The notes below the pieces were generated by a model, which was not told the origin of the DNA, searched no databases, and worked only from the letters and a program-made list of their open reading frames with translations. Of a stretch of 64,000 bases of DNA, positions 41,077-49,132 are shown piece after piece. Positions within the stretch are counted from its first letter, which is position 1, and each line of letters starts with the position of its first letter. Source of the stretch: a virus; IMG/VR virus record IMGVR_UViG_3300031857_000094, positions 1 through 64,000 of that record, one strand, 5' to 3'. Both the position numbers and the translations under genes were made by a program.

Positions 41077-42344
41077 TAAGAAGCTACTCCAGAAGGTGAT
41101 GATTGTTTATTGGCGTGAGAGTCAGACTTACACTCAAGAATGCAGTTATATTTAACGTCCTGCACTTCTTTATATAGCACGTGTCGGACTGACGTTACGA
41201 GGAACGTTCCCGAGCGGGGATCAAGTGAAGTGCCGTCTTGGTTAGATGGAATATTCAATTTAATTTTAATTCCAGGTTTCAGTGAAGTATCACCAGGAAC
41301 GCGAACGTTCATAATGAGATTGTCTAACTGCAATGCAGCCGACGATTGTGCGGCGTGTTCTGGAAGAGTGCGCTTATATTCTACAGCCTTGGGATCGCGC
41401 GCTTTTACGAATCCGCTATCCTTTGCTGATGCGCCTGGTGCAACGATGAAGGAACGAACAGCGCCAGTCTCAGATTTTTTATCTTCAGTCAGTGTATCTT
41501 TTCCTGTATGATTTCCCTCACCAGCGCCATCGCGCTTGCCTTTCTTAGGAACTGAGTCGATTTTTCCTACGAGCGGATCATAATAATAAACATGCTCTGA
41601 CTCAGCACCATTTTCAGTTGATTCATTTCTATTAAAATCTTTTGCCTGATCGAACGAGATAATATTCTTTGATTCGTCTGACGCTCCTGCGCTTCCGATA
41701 TTCTGACTGGCGTATGCGAACGTTGCTGTCTCAGATCCCTTGAGCATAGCGTCGATTGTCTTGAAGTGATATCCATCGCGATCTTGCCAATACAGATAGT
41801 TCGACGCTTTGGATTCGGAAGACATACCTTCCTTAGCAGCCCAACGAATCGCAGTCGTGGGAGAGCGACCAGTTCCAACGTAGCTCTGATTCCCCTGCGT
41901 TTCTTCGTTAGTGACTAGATCTTTTTTAATTGTATTTGTTTCTTTTACATAATCATCATGCCATTCTTTCACCATCTCAGATATCTTTTTGCCGTTATAT
42001 GCTTTCGCGATATCCTTACGGTGATTATCAATCATTTCTTGGGGAACGCCGACGATGAGATACATATCGAGATTATCTTTCGCACGAATGCGATCCGTGA
42101 CGCGCTCGACCTTGAATTTCATACGGATTGATTCGCCTTTGCGAGCAGCGAAGTTGATAGATATTTCCTCGCCGCCCTTCAGCTTCGCGCGCTCGTGGAA
42201 TCCGCTACCATCGGATAGCGTAATATTGCACGATGCTGCTGTCGAGTAAACGCTCTCGAAATAATCTAGCTGAGTGACAAGGTTTTTAATATCGACGTTG
42301 TCAACCGTGCACTCATTAAATATACCGCCGCCTACATCACTCAT
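41076..42344 (-). CDS. gp27: Baseplate hub protein, gp27-like
   Basis: This 422-residue protein (T4 gp27 is 391) has the tail-tube-like start (DVGGGIFNECTVDNVDIKNL) with TQLDYFESVYSTAASCNITL, and a second such domain near the C-terminus (LDNLIMNVRVPGDTSLKPG, then FLVTSVRHVLYKEVQDVKYN). The gp27 trimer links spike to tube. The middle 150 residues are low-complexity and variable. It overlaps gp53 by four bases. The family call is supported by fold-level pattern and context more than by strict identity. Confidence 0.78.
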   Translation of the reverse strand: MSDVGGGIFNECTVDNVDIKNLVTQLDYFESVYSTAASCNITLSDGSGFHERAKLKGGEEISINFAARKGESIRMKFKVERVTDRIRAKDNLDMYLIVGVPQEMIDNHRKDIAKAYNGKKISEMVKEWHDDYVKETNTIKKDLVTNEETQGNQSYVGTGRSPTTAIRWAAKEGMSSESKASNYLYWQDRDGYHFKTIDAMLKGSETATFAYASQNIGSAGASDESKNIISFDQAKDFNRNESTENGAESEHVYYYDPLVGKIDSVPKKGKRDGAGEGNHTGKDTLTEDKKSETGAVRSFIVAPGASAKDSGFVKARDPKAVEYKRTLPEHAAQSSAALQLDNLIMNVRVPGDTSLKPGIKIKLNIPSNQDGTSLDPRSGTFLVTSVRHVLYKEVQDVKYNCILECKSDSHANKQSSPSGVAS

Positions 42345-42934
42345 CTTACAAACGTGCCTTCTTCAAAGATATATGGGTGCTGTTCTTTAATCAGCTGCAG
42401 ATAGTTCAAGTCAATTAAATATATGTGACGTCTTTGCTCATTTAAATTGTTTTCATAATCAAACACAGAAACAGATTTTCTTTTATCTGCTGCCAGCGTG
42501 AGATATGTGGTATAGTCCACTTCTAATGTTCTTTCAGGCAAAATGCGCTGAATGCCGTTCTCAACAATCAATCCTTGTGACTGCAAAATCTGCTCGTAAT
42601 GATGAACAGTTTGATAAGCATTTCGAACGGTGCCATATTTTTGAGCAAGATAGGAATTGAACTGCTCATAGGAAAGTGGCCACTCATAATATGGATCATG
42701 AATTTCGTTGGCTAACAGAATCAGCCAGTCCATAGTTTCATCGTCGTAATAATCGTATGCTACTGTATCTGGACGCTCGCCATCCTGAACATAGTATTCG
42801 TCGAAGTTAACTCCAGCGTTTCTTACGAAATTAGCCACAGAAAATCTACGAGTGATATCTGTCACTGCAATAGTTTGCTTCGTTCCAGGAATGCGATAGG
42901 GAATAGTAGGATGGGCTCTAAAATAAAATGCCAT
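42341..42934 (-). CDS. gp53: Baseplate wedge protein gp53
   Basis: This 197-residue protein (T4 gp53 is 196) contains the conserved core RRFSVANFVRNAGVNFDEYY, DGERPDTVAYDYYDDETMDW and LILLANEIHDPYYEWPLS, in which a bound wedge contacts its neighbour. It lies between gp48 and the gp27-like gene and overlaps the latter by four bases. Confidence 0.93.
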   Translation of the reverse strand: MAFYFRAHPTIPYRIPGTKQTIAVTDITRRFSVANFVRNAGVNFDEYYVQDGERPDTVAYDYYDDETMDWLILLANEIHDPYYEWPLSYEQFNSYLAQKYGTVRNAYQTVHHYEQILQSQGLIVENGIQRILPERTLEVDYTTYLTLAADKRKSVSVFDYENNLNEQRRHIYLIDLNYLQLIKEQHPYIFEEGTFVR

Positions 42935-44062
42935 TTATCTTCCCTCTTGTTCTGGATTTAGTCGAGGTAAGGATCCATCCATTGTGCTAGGAACATTATC
43001 TGCTCTTCTATGCTGTATGATATTTTCTCTTCCAACTGGAGCAGGTGGTGTTGGCTGATTGCGAAGTCCTCTCGTAAGAGTATTCTTCGTGATAACTTCC
43101 GTTTCCTTAAATGATAGTGACAGAGTAACTTCTGCTGGAGCAGGAATACCACTGCCGTCAGCGTCACGAATATATGCTGGGAATCCCTGTCCGTGATAGT
43201 CGATACGAACGTCGGTACATACTGATGGCTCAAGCTCGAACAGATATGATGGATGACGGAATTTAATTTTAAAGAACTCAGGATATTTAAAGAATAATCC
43301 ACCAGCGAGATATTCTGGATGCGAGTAAAACTTAAACATCTCGCAAATTAAATGAATATCATTTGATTCTTTTCTGCTTCGTGGAGATAGTTTCCAGCTG
43401 AACGTATGATCGCGGAAGCCAACGCCTGTGAATAATACAACCTTATGTGGATTAACCGCTACGCCGCCTAGCACTTTTAGTGCAGCATTTACGCCTTCAG
43501 CGCCGACACCAGGAATAGAAGCGGCTTTAGTGGCTGCTACAGTTGTTGCTAGGCCTGCGGCTCCATTTTGTGCAGCCGTTGCTATTGCGCTACTGGCTGT
43601 TCCCATCTGTGCTTCTGTTTCCAGATCGCGATTTCCATACATGTTGCGATCAAATGGTTTTAGTGCTGCACCAGCCGCTGGTCCTAAATCTTGCTCAGTA
43701 TATTGTGGATTATAATCTGTAGATAAGCTGGAGGGCATTGGCAGTCGAATCGTGCCGCCATTAATTATACTTCCTCTAGCTCCAGGCAGACTGCTAGCAA
43801 TAACATCCGTCGCGAAACCTTTTGTTTCTTGCGCAACGAATTCAATCCAGTGATCGTTATCAACTAGATCTTCTGGAAACTGAACAGAGGCACCAGCATA
43901 TGGATCTGCTGTTGAAGCAGATTTACCCATAAGAGAATAAAGCGAAGCGCCTGCAGCTATAGCTAGTCCAACACCACCAACAATTCTTGCTTTGTCTGCT
44001 ACGCTGATTCTATCGTTTCTGAGGTTTCTGCTGCTACCGCTTGTTCTTGGTGCTCTTGCCAT
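42935..44062 (-). CDS. gp48: Baseplate tail-tube cap protein gp48-like
   Basis: This protein is 375 residues from ATG 44062, chosen because AAAGGGA lies just upstream; an ATG eight codons earlier (44086) is less likely. It contains VQFPEDLVDNDHWIEFVAQE near residue 60, and a tube-initiator-like C-terminal domain (FTGVGFRDHTFSWKLSPRS, then LEPSVCTDVRIDYHGQGFPA). T4 gp48 is 364 residues and caps the hub to start the tube with gp54. The N-terminal part has an Ala/Gly hydrophobic stretch. It faces gp4 across a short divergent region. Confidence 0.82.
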   Translation of the reverse strand: MARAPRTSGSSRNLRNDRISVADKARIVGGVGLAIAAGASLYSLMGKSASTADPYAGASVQFPEDLVDNDHWIEFVAQETKGFATDVIASSLPGARGSIINGGTIRLPMPSSLSTDYNPQYTEQDLGPAAGAALKPFDRNMYGNRDLETEAQMGTASSAIATAAQNGAAGLATTVAATKAASIPGVGAEGVNAALKVLGGVAVNPHKVVLFTGVGFRDHTFSWKLSPRSRKESNDIHLICEMFKFYSHPEYLAGGLFFKYPEFFKIKFRHPSYLFELEPSVCTDVRIDYHGQGFPAYIRDADGSGIPAPAEVTLSLSFKETEVITKNTLTRGLRNQPTPPAPVGRENIIQHRRADNVPSTMDGSLPRLNPEQEGR

Positions 44063-44087
44063 TAAAATCCCTTTCGTGAGATACATT

Positions 44088-44095
44088 ATTTATAT
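44088..44095 (-). promoter_or_regulatory. Late promoter box for the gp48 baseplate operon
   Basis: The minus strand reads TATAAATA exactly, 26 bases before the gp48 ATG, in the divergent region to gp4. No equally good box faces gp4 on the plus strand. Confidence 0.72.
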
Positions 44096-44111
44096 TGAAA
44101 TACATAGAGTC

Positions 44112-44555
44112 ATGGCAGCATATAGAGGTAGATTTCAACCGAAGAATCCCAGTAAGTATAAGGGCGATCCTACGAATATCGTTTATAGATCTTCGTGGGA
44201 GTTGCGCTTTATGAACTATCTGGACAGCAATCCCAATGTTATTCAGTGGGCTTCTGAAGAATTATTCATTCCATATAAATCTCCGCTCGATGGTAAGTGG
44301 CATCGCTATTTCCCTGACTTCATTATTCGTATGAGAGATAAGGACGGAAAAACGCTCGTGAAGATGATTGAGATCAAACCGCGCTCTCAGTCTGTTCCTC
44401 CACAACCAAAAGCCAAAGGCGCGCACAGCAAGAAGTATCTACGAGAGGTGGCGACATTCGGAATAAATAGTGCTAAGTGGCACGCAGCGAAAGAATATTG
44501 CGCTGACCGTAACTGGGAATTCGTCGTACTCACAGAAAAAGAATTAGGGATTTAA
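44112..44555 (+). CDS. gp4: Head completion protein gp4
   Basis: This protein is 147 residues (T4 gp4 is 150), starting at ATG 44112; the frame extends further upstream only as antisense to gp48. It has a PD-(D/E)XK nuclease-like core: RSSWELRFMNYLDSNPNVIQ, then WHRYFPDFIIRM with its Asp, and KMIEIKPR with the Glu and Lys. It acts on packaged heads to allow tail joining. It overlaps the next gene by one base and begins the plus-strand late cluster. Confidence 0.92.
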   Translation: MAAYRGRFQPKNPSKYKGDPTNIVYRSSWELRFMNYLDSNPNVIQWASEELFIPYKSPLDGKWHRYFPDFIIRMRDKDGKTLVKMIEIKPRSQSVPPQPKAKGAHSKKYLREVATFGINSAKWHAAKEYCADRNWEFVVLTEKELGI

Positions 44556-45166
44556 TGGTCGCTTACGTTTTTGATAGAGTATTACAGCGAGGATCGCAAG
44601 CGGGTGTGGCTCCGTCAATTAAACGCGAGTCGCGTCAGTGGTTCCGTCAGCAGACTAAGAATTTAACTGTTAGTCCTACTCGCATGATTCGCAGCGATCG
44701 CACAAGATTAACGGATAAGCCGCTACTAGGTCGCATGTATCTGTTTCAGTATGATCCTAAAGGAAAGAAAACATTACCTTACTATGATAGATTTCCTCTT
44801 GTTTTTCCGATCGATTCTACACGCACCAGTGGATTTGCCAATAGTGGAGGATCGTTCTTGGGAATTAATCTCCACTATCTACCGCTCCCTCTTAGAGCCA
44901 GATTAATGGATGCGCTGTATGATACGATCACAACAAAAGAATTAGACGAGAGCACTCGTATTCGTATCTCATATAATATTCTACAGCAAGCGAGCAAGTA
45001 TCGTTTCTTCAAGCCTTGCATCAAGAGATATCTTATCTCTCACGTTAAATCTAGATTCTTTTATATCGAGCCGACTGAATGGGAAATGGCATTATTCTTA
45101 CCGCTCGATAGATTTGTCGGAGCTAATATGTCGCGTATCTATCGCGACAGTCGTAACAGGATCTAA
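44555..45166 (+). CDS. Conserved T4-like virion/head-completion protein (possible gp2 equivalent)
   Basis: This 203-residue basic protein has a strongly patterned core: LLGRMYLFQYDPKGKKTLPY, YDRFPLVFPI, GINLHYLPLPLRARLMDALY and RFFKPCIKRYLISHVKSRF. This pattern recurs in T4-like aquatic phages directly after gp4. In T4 the neighbours of gp4 include gp2, which protects packaged DNA ends, so a gp2-like role is possible, but the sequence does not prove it. It starts on the last base of gp4. Confidence 0.72.
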   Translation: MVAYVFDRVLQRGSQAGVAPSIKRESRQWFRQQTKNLTVSPTRMIRSDRTRLTDKPLLGRMYLFQYDPKGKKTLPYYDRFPLVFPIDSTRTSGFANSGGSFLGINLHYLPLPLRARLMDALYDTITTKELDESTRIRISYNILQQASKYRFFKPCIKRYLISHVKSRFFYIEPTEWEMALFLPLDRFVGANMSRIYRDSRNRI

Positions 45167-45168
45167 CA

Positions 45169-45852
45169 ATGCCATTTAATATCGCAGATTTCAACTCAGA
45201 AATAGCACGATCAGGTATCGCTTCGACATCACAATTCGAAGCATGGATTCTTGGTGGACCTGGATCGCGTTATGGCATAACTGGAATTCTCGAGCAGTAT
45301 GGATTGAAAGAAGGAATGCGCCTTCGTATCGAAGCAGCGAATATGCCAGGACGTCAGCTCGTCACGCTGGATCAAAACTATTATGGGCCTGTTCGTCGTA
45401 TTCCGTATCGCTTTAACAATCAGCCAGTCACGCTCTCAGTCATTCTATCCAAAGACATGCGCGAGCGCGAGATCTTTATGAAGTGGCAGGATTTCTTTGT
45501 CGGTCACTATCGTACGAACGTAAATCGCTCGAATATGGCTGGAATGTTTGATGGAAAATACTTTAATGATGGAGTCGGTAGCATCGACATCGTTCAGTAT
45601 TCTTATCCAAATAATAATGGTGGATACGGATATTATTTCGAATCTGAGGGCGGAACGTATGAAGTTCAGAATGTGATTACGCTCGTAGAAGCATACCCAG
45701 TCAATGTCAACGATATTCAGATGTCGTGGAACGATGAGGGATATGGTAAGCTACAAGTGGAAATCAATTATCGTTATGCTATCGAAGATAATACAAACTT
45801 TGGAAGTGGTAAGAATTACGAGATCGATCGCGCTGGTCGTGGAAGATATTAA
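45169..45852 (+). CDS. gp54: Tail tube initiator gp54-like
   Basis: This 227-residue protein (T4 gp54 is 320) opens MPFNIADFNSEIARSGIAST and has RIEAANMPGRQLVTLDQNYY, then GPVRRIPYRFNNQPVTLSVI. The C-terminal strand VEAYPVNVNDIQMSWNDEGY shows the tube-protein fold shared with gp19. It would sit on gp48 to start tube polymerisation. It is two bases after the preceding gene and 17 bases before gp26. Confidence 0.82.
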   Translation: MPFNIADFNSEIARSGIASTSQFEAWILGGPGSRYGITGILEQYGLKEGMRLRIEAANMPGRQLVTLDQNYYGPVRRIPYRFNNQPVTLSVILSKDMREREIFMKWQDFFVGHYRTNVNRSNMAGMFDGKYFNDGVGSIDIVQYSYPNNNGGYGYYFESEGGTYEVQNVITLVEAYPVNVNDIQMSWNDEGYGKLQVEINYRYAIEDNTNFGSGKNYEIDRAGRGRY

Positions 45853-45869
45853 TTAAATTGAGGTGAATT

Positions 45870-46577
45870 ATGGCATTACCTAAGGTTGCGACTCCACGCT
45901 TTTCGCTGGAGCTACCGTCTAATGGAAAAAGAGTATCGTTTAGATCATTCTTGGTGAAGGAAGAAAAAGTATTGCTGATGGCCGCTCAGTCGGAAGATCC
46001 GTTGGCTATGATTGATGCAGTGAAGGATGTTATTGCGTCGTGTATCGTTGATGATCTCGATGTTAATAAGCTGCCCTACTTTGATCTGGAATATCTGTTT
46101 CTGAATATTCGCGCCAAGTCTATCGGCGAAATCGTCAAGATGGAGTATCGTCATATCGACGGCGTGAACTATCAGGGAATTAAATGCGAAGCGGTGACGC
46201 CCGTAGAGATTAATCTAGAGCAGGTCAAGGTTCAACGCGGCGAAGGACATACGAGCAAAGTCAAGCTCGACGATAGACTAGGAATTGAACTGAGATATCC
46301 TACGATTAATGACGTCAAGCTGATCACGGGTGGTAATGACGAGATCGAAATGCTAGCTCGTTGCATTCTTAGCGTATATGACGCGAATGATGTGTATGAG
46401 CCAGATAATCTACAGGATGCAGTTCAGTTCGTTGAGTCGTTGAATTCAAATCAGTTCGCTGAGATTATGAAGTTTATTGACACGATGCCCAAGCTAAGAC
46501 ACACATTTAAATATAAGTGCAAGGGATGTGGACAGGAAGATACCATTACGCTGGAGGGTATGTCTGATTTTTTTTAA
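45870..46577 (+). CDS. gp26: Baseplate hub assembly protein gp26
   Basis: This 235-residue protein (T4 gp26 is 208) matches the T4_baseplate family: TPRFSLELPSNGKRVSFRSF, LVKEEKVLLMAAQSED and LPYFDLEYLFLNIRAKSIGE. It ends in a single CxxC (YKCKGCGQED), likely half of a zinc site. GAGG is well placed before the ATG. Its stop overlaps the gp51-like start by one base (TAATG). Confidence 0.9.
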   Translation: MALPKVATPRFSLELPSNGKRVSFRSFLVKEEKVLLMAAQSEDPLAMIDAVKDVIASCIVDDLDVNKLPYFDLEYLFLNIRAKSIGEIVKMEYRHIDGVNYQGIKCEAVTPVEINLEQVKVQRGEGHTSKVKLDDRLGIELRYPTINDVKLITGGNDEIEMLARCILSVYDANDVYEPDNLQDAVQFVESLNSNQFAEIMKFIDTMPKLRHTFKYKCKGCGQEDTITLEGMSDFF

Positions 46578-46753
46578 TGATCCTCTCTCATAATACGCTT
46601 GCGAACTATTATCAGACTAACTTTTCGTTGATGCAATACCACAAATATTCACTGAGTGACGTTGAAACAATGGTTCCGTGGGAGAGGGATATCTACGTTA
46701 AGATGCTGGTAGATTATCTAGAGAAGCTGGAAGAAGAATCTAAGAGAAGGTAA
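46577..46753 (+). CDS. gp51: Baseplate hub assembly catalyst gp51-like (58 residues)
   Basis: This short gene starts at the ATG overlapping the gp26 stop (TAATG at 46575-46579) and ends three bases before the next ATG. The product has FSLMQYHKYSLSDVETMVPW then ERDIYVKMLVDYLEKLEEE. This mix of HKYSL-D and PWERDIY is typical of gp51 equivalents in T4-like and other myophages, where they follow gp26 and help hub assembly. The class often overlaps or frameshifts from the upstream gene; here it is simply coupled. Its size hides it from most ORF cut-offs. Confidence 0.82.
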   Translation: MILSHNTLANYYQTNFSLMQYHKYSLSDVETMVPWERDIYVKMLVDYLEKLEEESKRR

Positions 46754-46756
46754 TAA

Positions 46757-49132
46757 ATGGCAGATAAAGAGAGCGGCGAAGATATTCTCCGTGCCATTTT
46801 AGAAAAGGGAAATAAGAACGTCAAGGATCAAGTCGCAAAGATCCTAGAAGAACAGACGGCTGCTCCCACTCCAGCAAAGCCAACGAAAGCTCGTAAGAAG
46901 AAACTTGGTGTAGTCGTAGGAAAGGTCGGACAGTCGCGTTTCTTCAGAACTCCCGAAGGTGCAGTCGTCGATGAGAATGGAAAGCCAGTTTCTATTGGAC
47001 TCGCGAAAGCATTTTCTCAATACGAGCCCAAAGCGAAAGCAGCTGCTCAAACAAATGAACCAAAGCCCAGTGGTGGGCTCGCGCGAGCGCTCGAGCGTGA
47101 TCTACGTCGCAGCATACAGCTATCCAATAATATCGTCAAGGCCCAGGAATTAATTAATAAAAGAATTCCTGTGATGATTAATAATACGACTAATCTTGTC
47201 GATAAGATGTCAAAACAAAATGAACAGATAATTGGTTCATTCATACAGCAAAATCAAGAATTCCAAGATAAAGTTGTAGAGGCTATGACTGGCGTGAAAG
47301 CTCCTACTCGCGCGGGAGGAGCGAAAGCAAAGCTATCCAGAGGCGTAGGTGCTTCTCGTGCAGCTCGTCGTGTTAAGCCACGAGATACAGAACGCGCTCA
47401 GTATGTTCGTGATAGAGCTGAGCGTATAGCTGATATTCGTATGAAGCGCAATATCGCTTCCATCGCTGGCGCTGGATTACTGGGTGCTGGTGTTGGACTT
47501 GGTGCAGCTGCTGGAATCAACGCGCTTATCAATAAAGCTCCGTCTGATGCTGAGCCGTCTGGTCCTATCACCAAGTTCGAGGGACTAGGAAGCATTTCGC
47601 AGAAGTATGAGTCAGGAAACAAAGGCGTTCATACAGTATCCTCAGGCGCTGGTGATCCAGGCGGCGTATCGTATGGAGCACATCAGCTCGCGACTAATAC
47701 TGGAACGATGGCTCGCTATCTCGCATCAGCAGAAGCAAAAGATTATGCAGGACAGTTCGCAGGATTACAGCCAGGAACTGAGCCGTTCAATCAAAAGTAT
47801 AAGCAAGTCGCAGCAAGTGATCCACAGGGATTCGCTGCATCACAGAAAGCATTTATCACAAGAACACACTTCGATCCAGTATCAAAGCATGCTGGTGATC
47901 TTGGCTGGGCTGTAGCTGATCCACGAGTTCAAGAAGTTCTGTATAGCATGGGCGTTCAGCACGGCGGCGCTAAGAAGATTGTTTCTCAGGCTGGTAATCC
48001 GCAAGGCAAGAGCGTAGAAGAGCAAGTCAAGATGCTGTTCGAAGCGCGAAAAAACTACGTCGCTGGCGTATCTATGCCAGAGGGAACGAGACAGTCGCTC
48101 TATAGAAGATACGCAAGCGAGCAGCGAGATGTGCTTGCTATGACTGCTGCAGCTGGAGCTGCAACTACAACTGCTTCTGCTCCTGCAGCTGCTCCATCAA
48201 GTCCTGCCGCTGGTGCTGCTGCGACTGCTGCAACTAGTCGCGCTCAAGCACCTGGTCCATCTGGTGGTCCTGCGCAATCTCTAGCTGCTCAAACTGCTGC
48301 TGGTGCTCGCGCGCAAGCTCCTGGTCCTTCGGGTGCACCTGCTCAAGTTCAAGCAGCGACTACTGCAAGACAACCTGGTCCTGGTGCTCCTACTGCTGAA
48401 CAGATGGGAGCAGGCGGTGGAGCTGGCAACGTCAGAATGACTAATCAGGGAGCGACGAGAAACAAGCCAATTACTCCGTATCTATTGAGTGCTATTTCTA
48501 CAGCAGTCACTGATGTATATGGTCCTGGTGCTCGCGCTGAAATTTATTCTGGAGGACAAGAGCCATATCCGAGCCGACAGAGAACTGGATCTACACGACA
48601 CGACGGCGGTATGGCTGCTGACGTTTATGTTTATGTCGGTGGACGTAAAGTATCGGGAGACGATCTTGGTCGTTTAGCTCAGTATTGGCTTGCTCGCAGA
48701 CTCGGTGGTGCTGGTATTGAAATGCGTGGCGGCGGTATTCACTTGGATCAGCACACGAATCGTCATCCATACTGGTTTTATAATGCTGGCGAAACAGCTA
48801 AGTCACGCGCGATGGTTATGGCTGGCGTTCAGGGACAGATGCCTGAAGCCGCTGGATCAACTATGATAGCACAAGGACCTGGCGCTCCAGCTGGCGCTTC
48901 TGCTGGTGGAGCTCCTCGTCAATACGGCGCACTTGGTGCTTCATCGCGCGCAAATGAAATGAGAGAGATGCAAGCAACAACAGCTAGACCCATTATCATA
49001 GAAAATAGAGTTATGAATCATCAGCAATTCATTACTAGAAACTCTTATCCTGTAGGTCAAAGAAGCGAACAGTTTAATCCACTCGAAGTTGCTGTTGCCG
49101 CAGGAATCGGTAAAGCTCTGAGGTTGTTCTAA
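46757..49132 (+). CDS. Hub/tape-measure-like protein with muramidase and M15-peptidase domains
   Basis: This 791-residue protein has a charged N-terminal half with coiled coil (about 105-180), a hydrophobic Gly/Ala helix at about 232-257, and two predicted peptidoglycan-hydrolase domains. Domain one (about 276-462) resembles the VgrG3-type muramidase: KYESGNKGVHTVSSGAGDPG with likely catalytic E285, then GGVSYGAHQLATNTGTM. An Ala/Pro/Gly linker (about 463-555) follows. Domain two (about 565-690) has zinc-peptidase M15 spacing: STRHDGGMAADVYV with H615 and D622, and GGGIHLDQ with H662. It occupies the place of central hub/tape genes after gp26 and gp51. Since gp5 here lacks lysozyme, this protein probably opens the cell wall during infection. 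Confidence 0.8.
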   Translation: MADKESGEDILRAILEKGNKNVKDQVAKILEEQTAAPTPAKPTKARKKKLGVVVGKVGQSRFFRTPEGAVVDENGKPVSIGLAKAFSQYEPKAKAAAQTNEPKPSGGLARALERDLRRSIQLSNNIVKAQELINKRIPVMINNTTNLVDKMSKQNEQIIGSFIQQNQEFQDKVVEAMTGVKAPTRAGGAKAKLSRGVGASRAARRVKPRDTERAQYVRDRAERIADIRMKRNIASIAGAGLLGAGVGLGAAAGINALINKAPSDAEPSGPITKFEGLGSISQKYESGNKGVHTVSSGAGDPGGVSYGAHQLATNTGTMARYLASAEAKDYAGQFAGLQPGTEPFNQKYKQVAASDPQGFAASQKAFITRTHFDPVSKHAGDLGWAVADPRVQEVLYSMGVQHGGAKKIVSQAGNPQGKSVEEQVKMLFEARKNYVAGVSMPEGTRQSLYRRYASEQRDVLAMTAAAGAATTTASAPAAAPSSPAAGAAATAATSRAQAPGPSGGPAQSLAAQTAAGARAQAPGPSGAPAQVQAATTARQPGPGAPTAEQMGAGGGAGNVRMTNQGATRNKPITPYLLSAISTAVTDVYGPGARAEIYSGGQEPYPSRQRTGSTRHDGGMAADVYVYVGGRKVSGDDLGRLAQYWLARRLGGAGIEMRGGGIHLDQHTNRHPYWFYNAGETAKSRAMVMAGVQGQMPEAAGSTMIAQGPGAPAGASAGGAPRQYGALGASSRANEMREMQATTARPIIIENRVMNHQQFITRNSYPVGQRSEQFNPLEVAVAAGIGKALRLF

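Noticed and set aside
43992-44111. Upstream extension of gp4
   Set aside because: It runs antisense to the gp48 start and covers the gp48 late promoter; gp4 family proteins start at the internal ATG.
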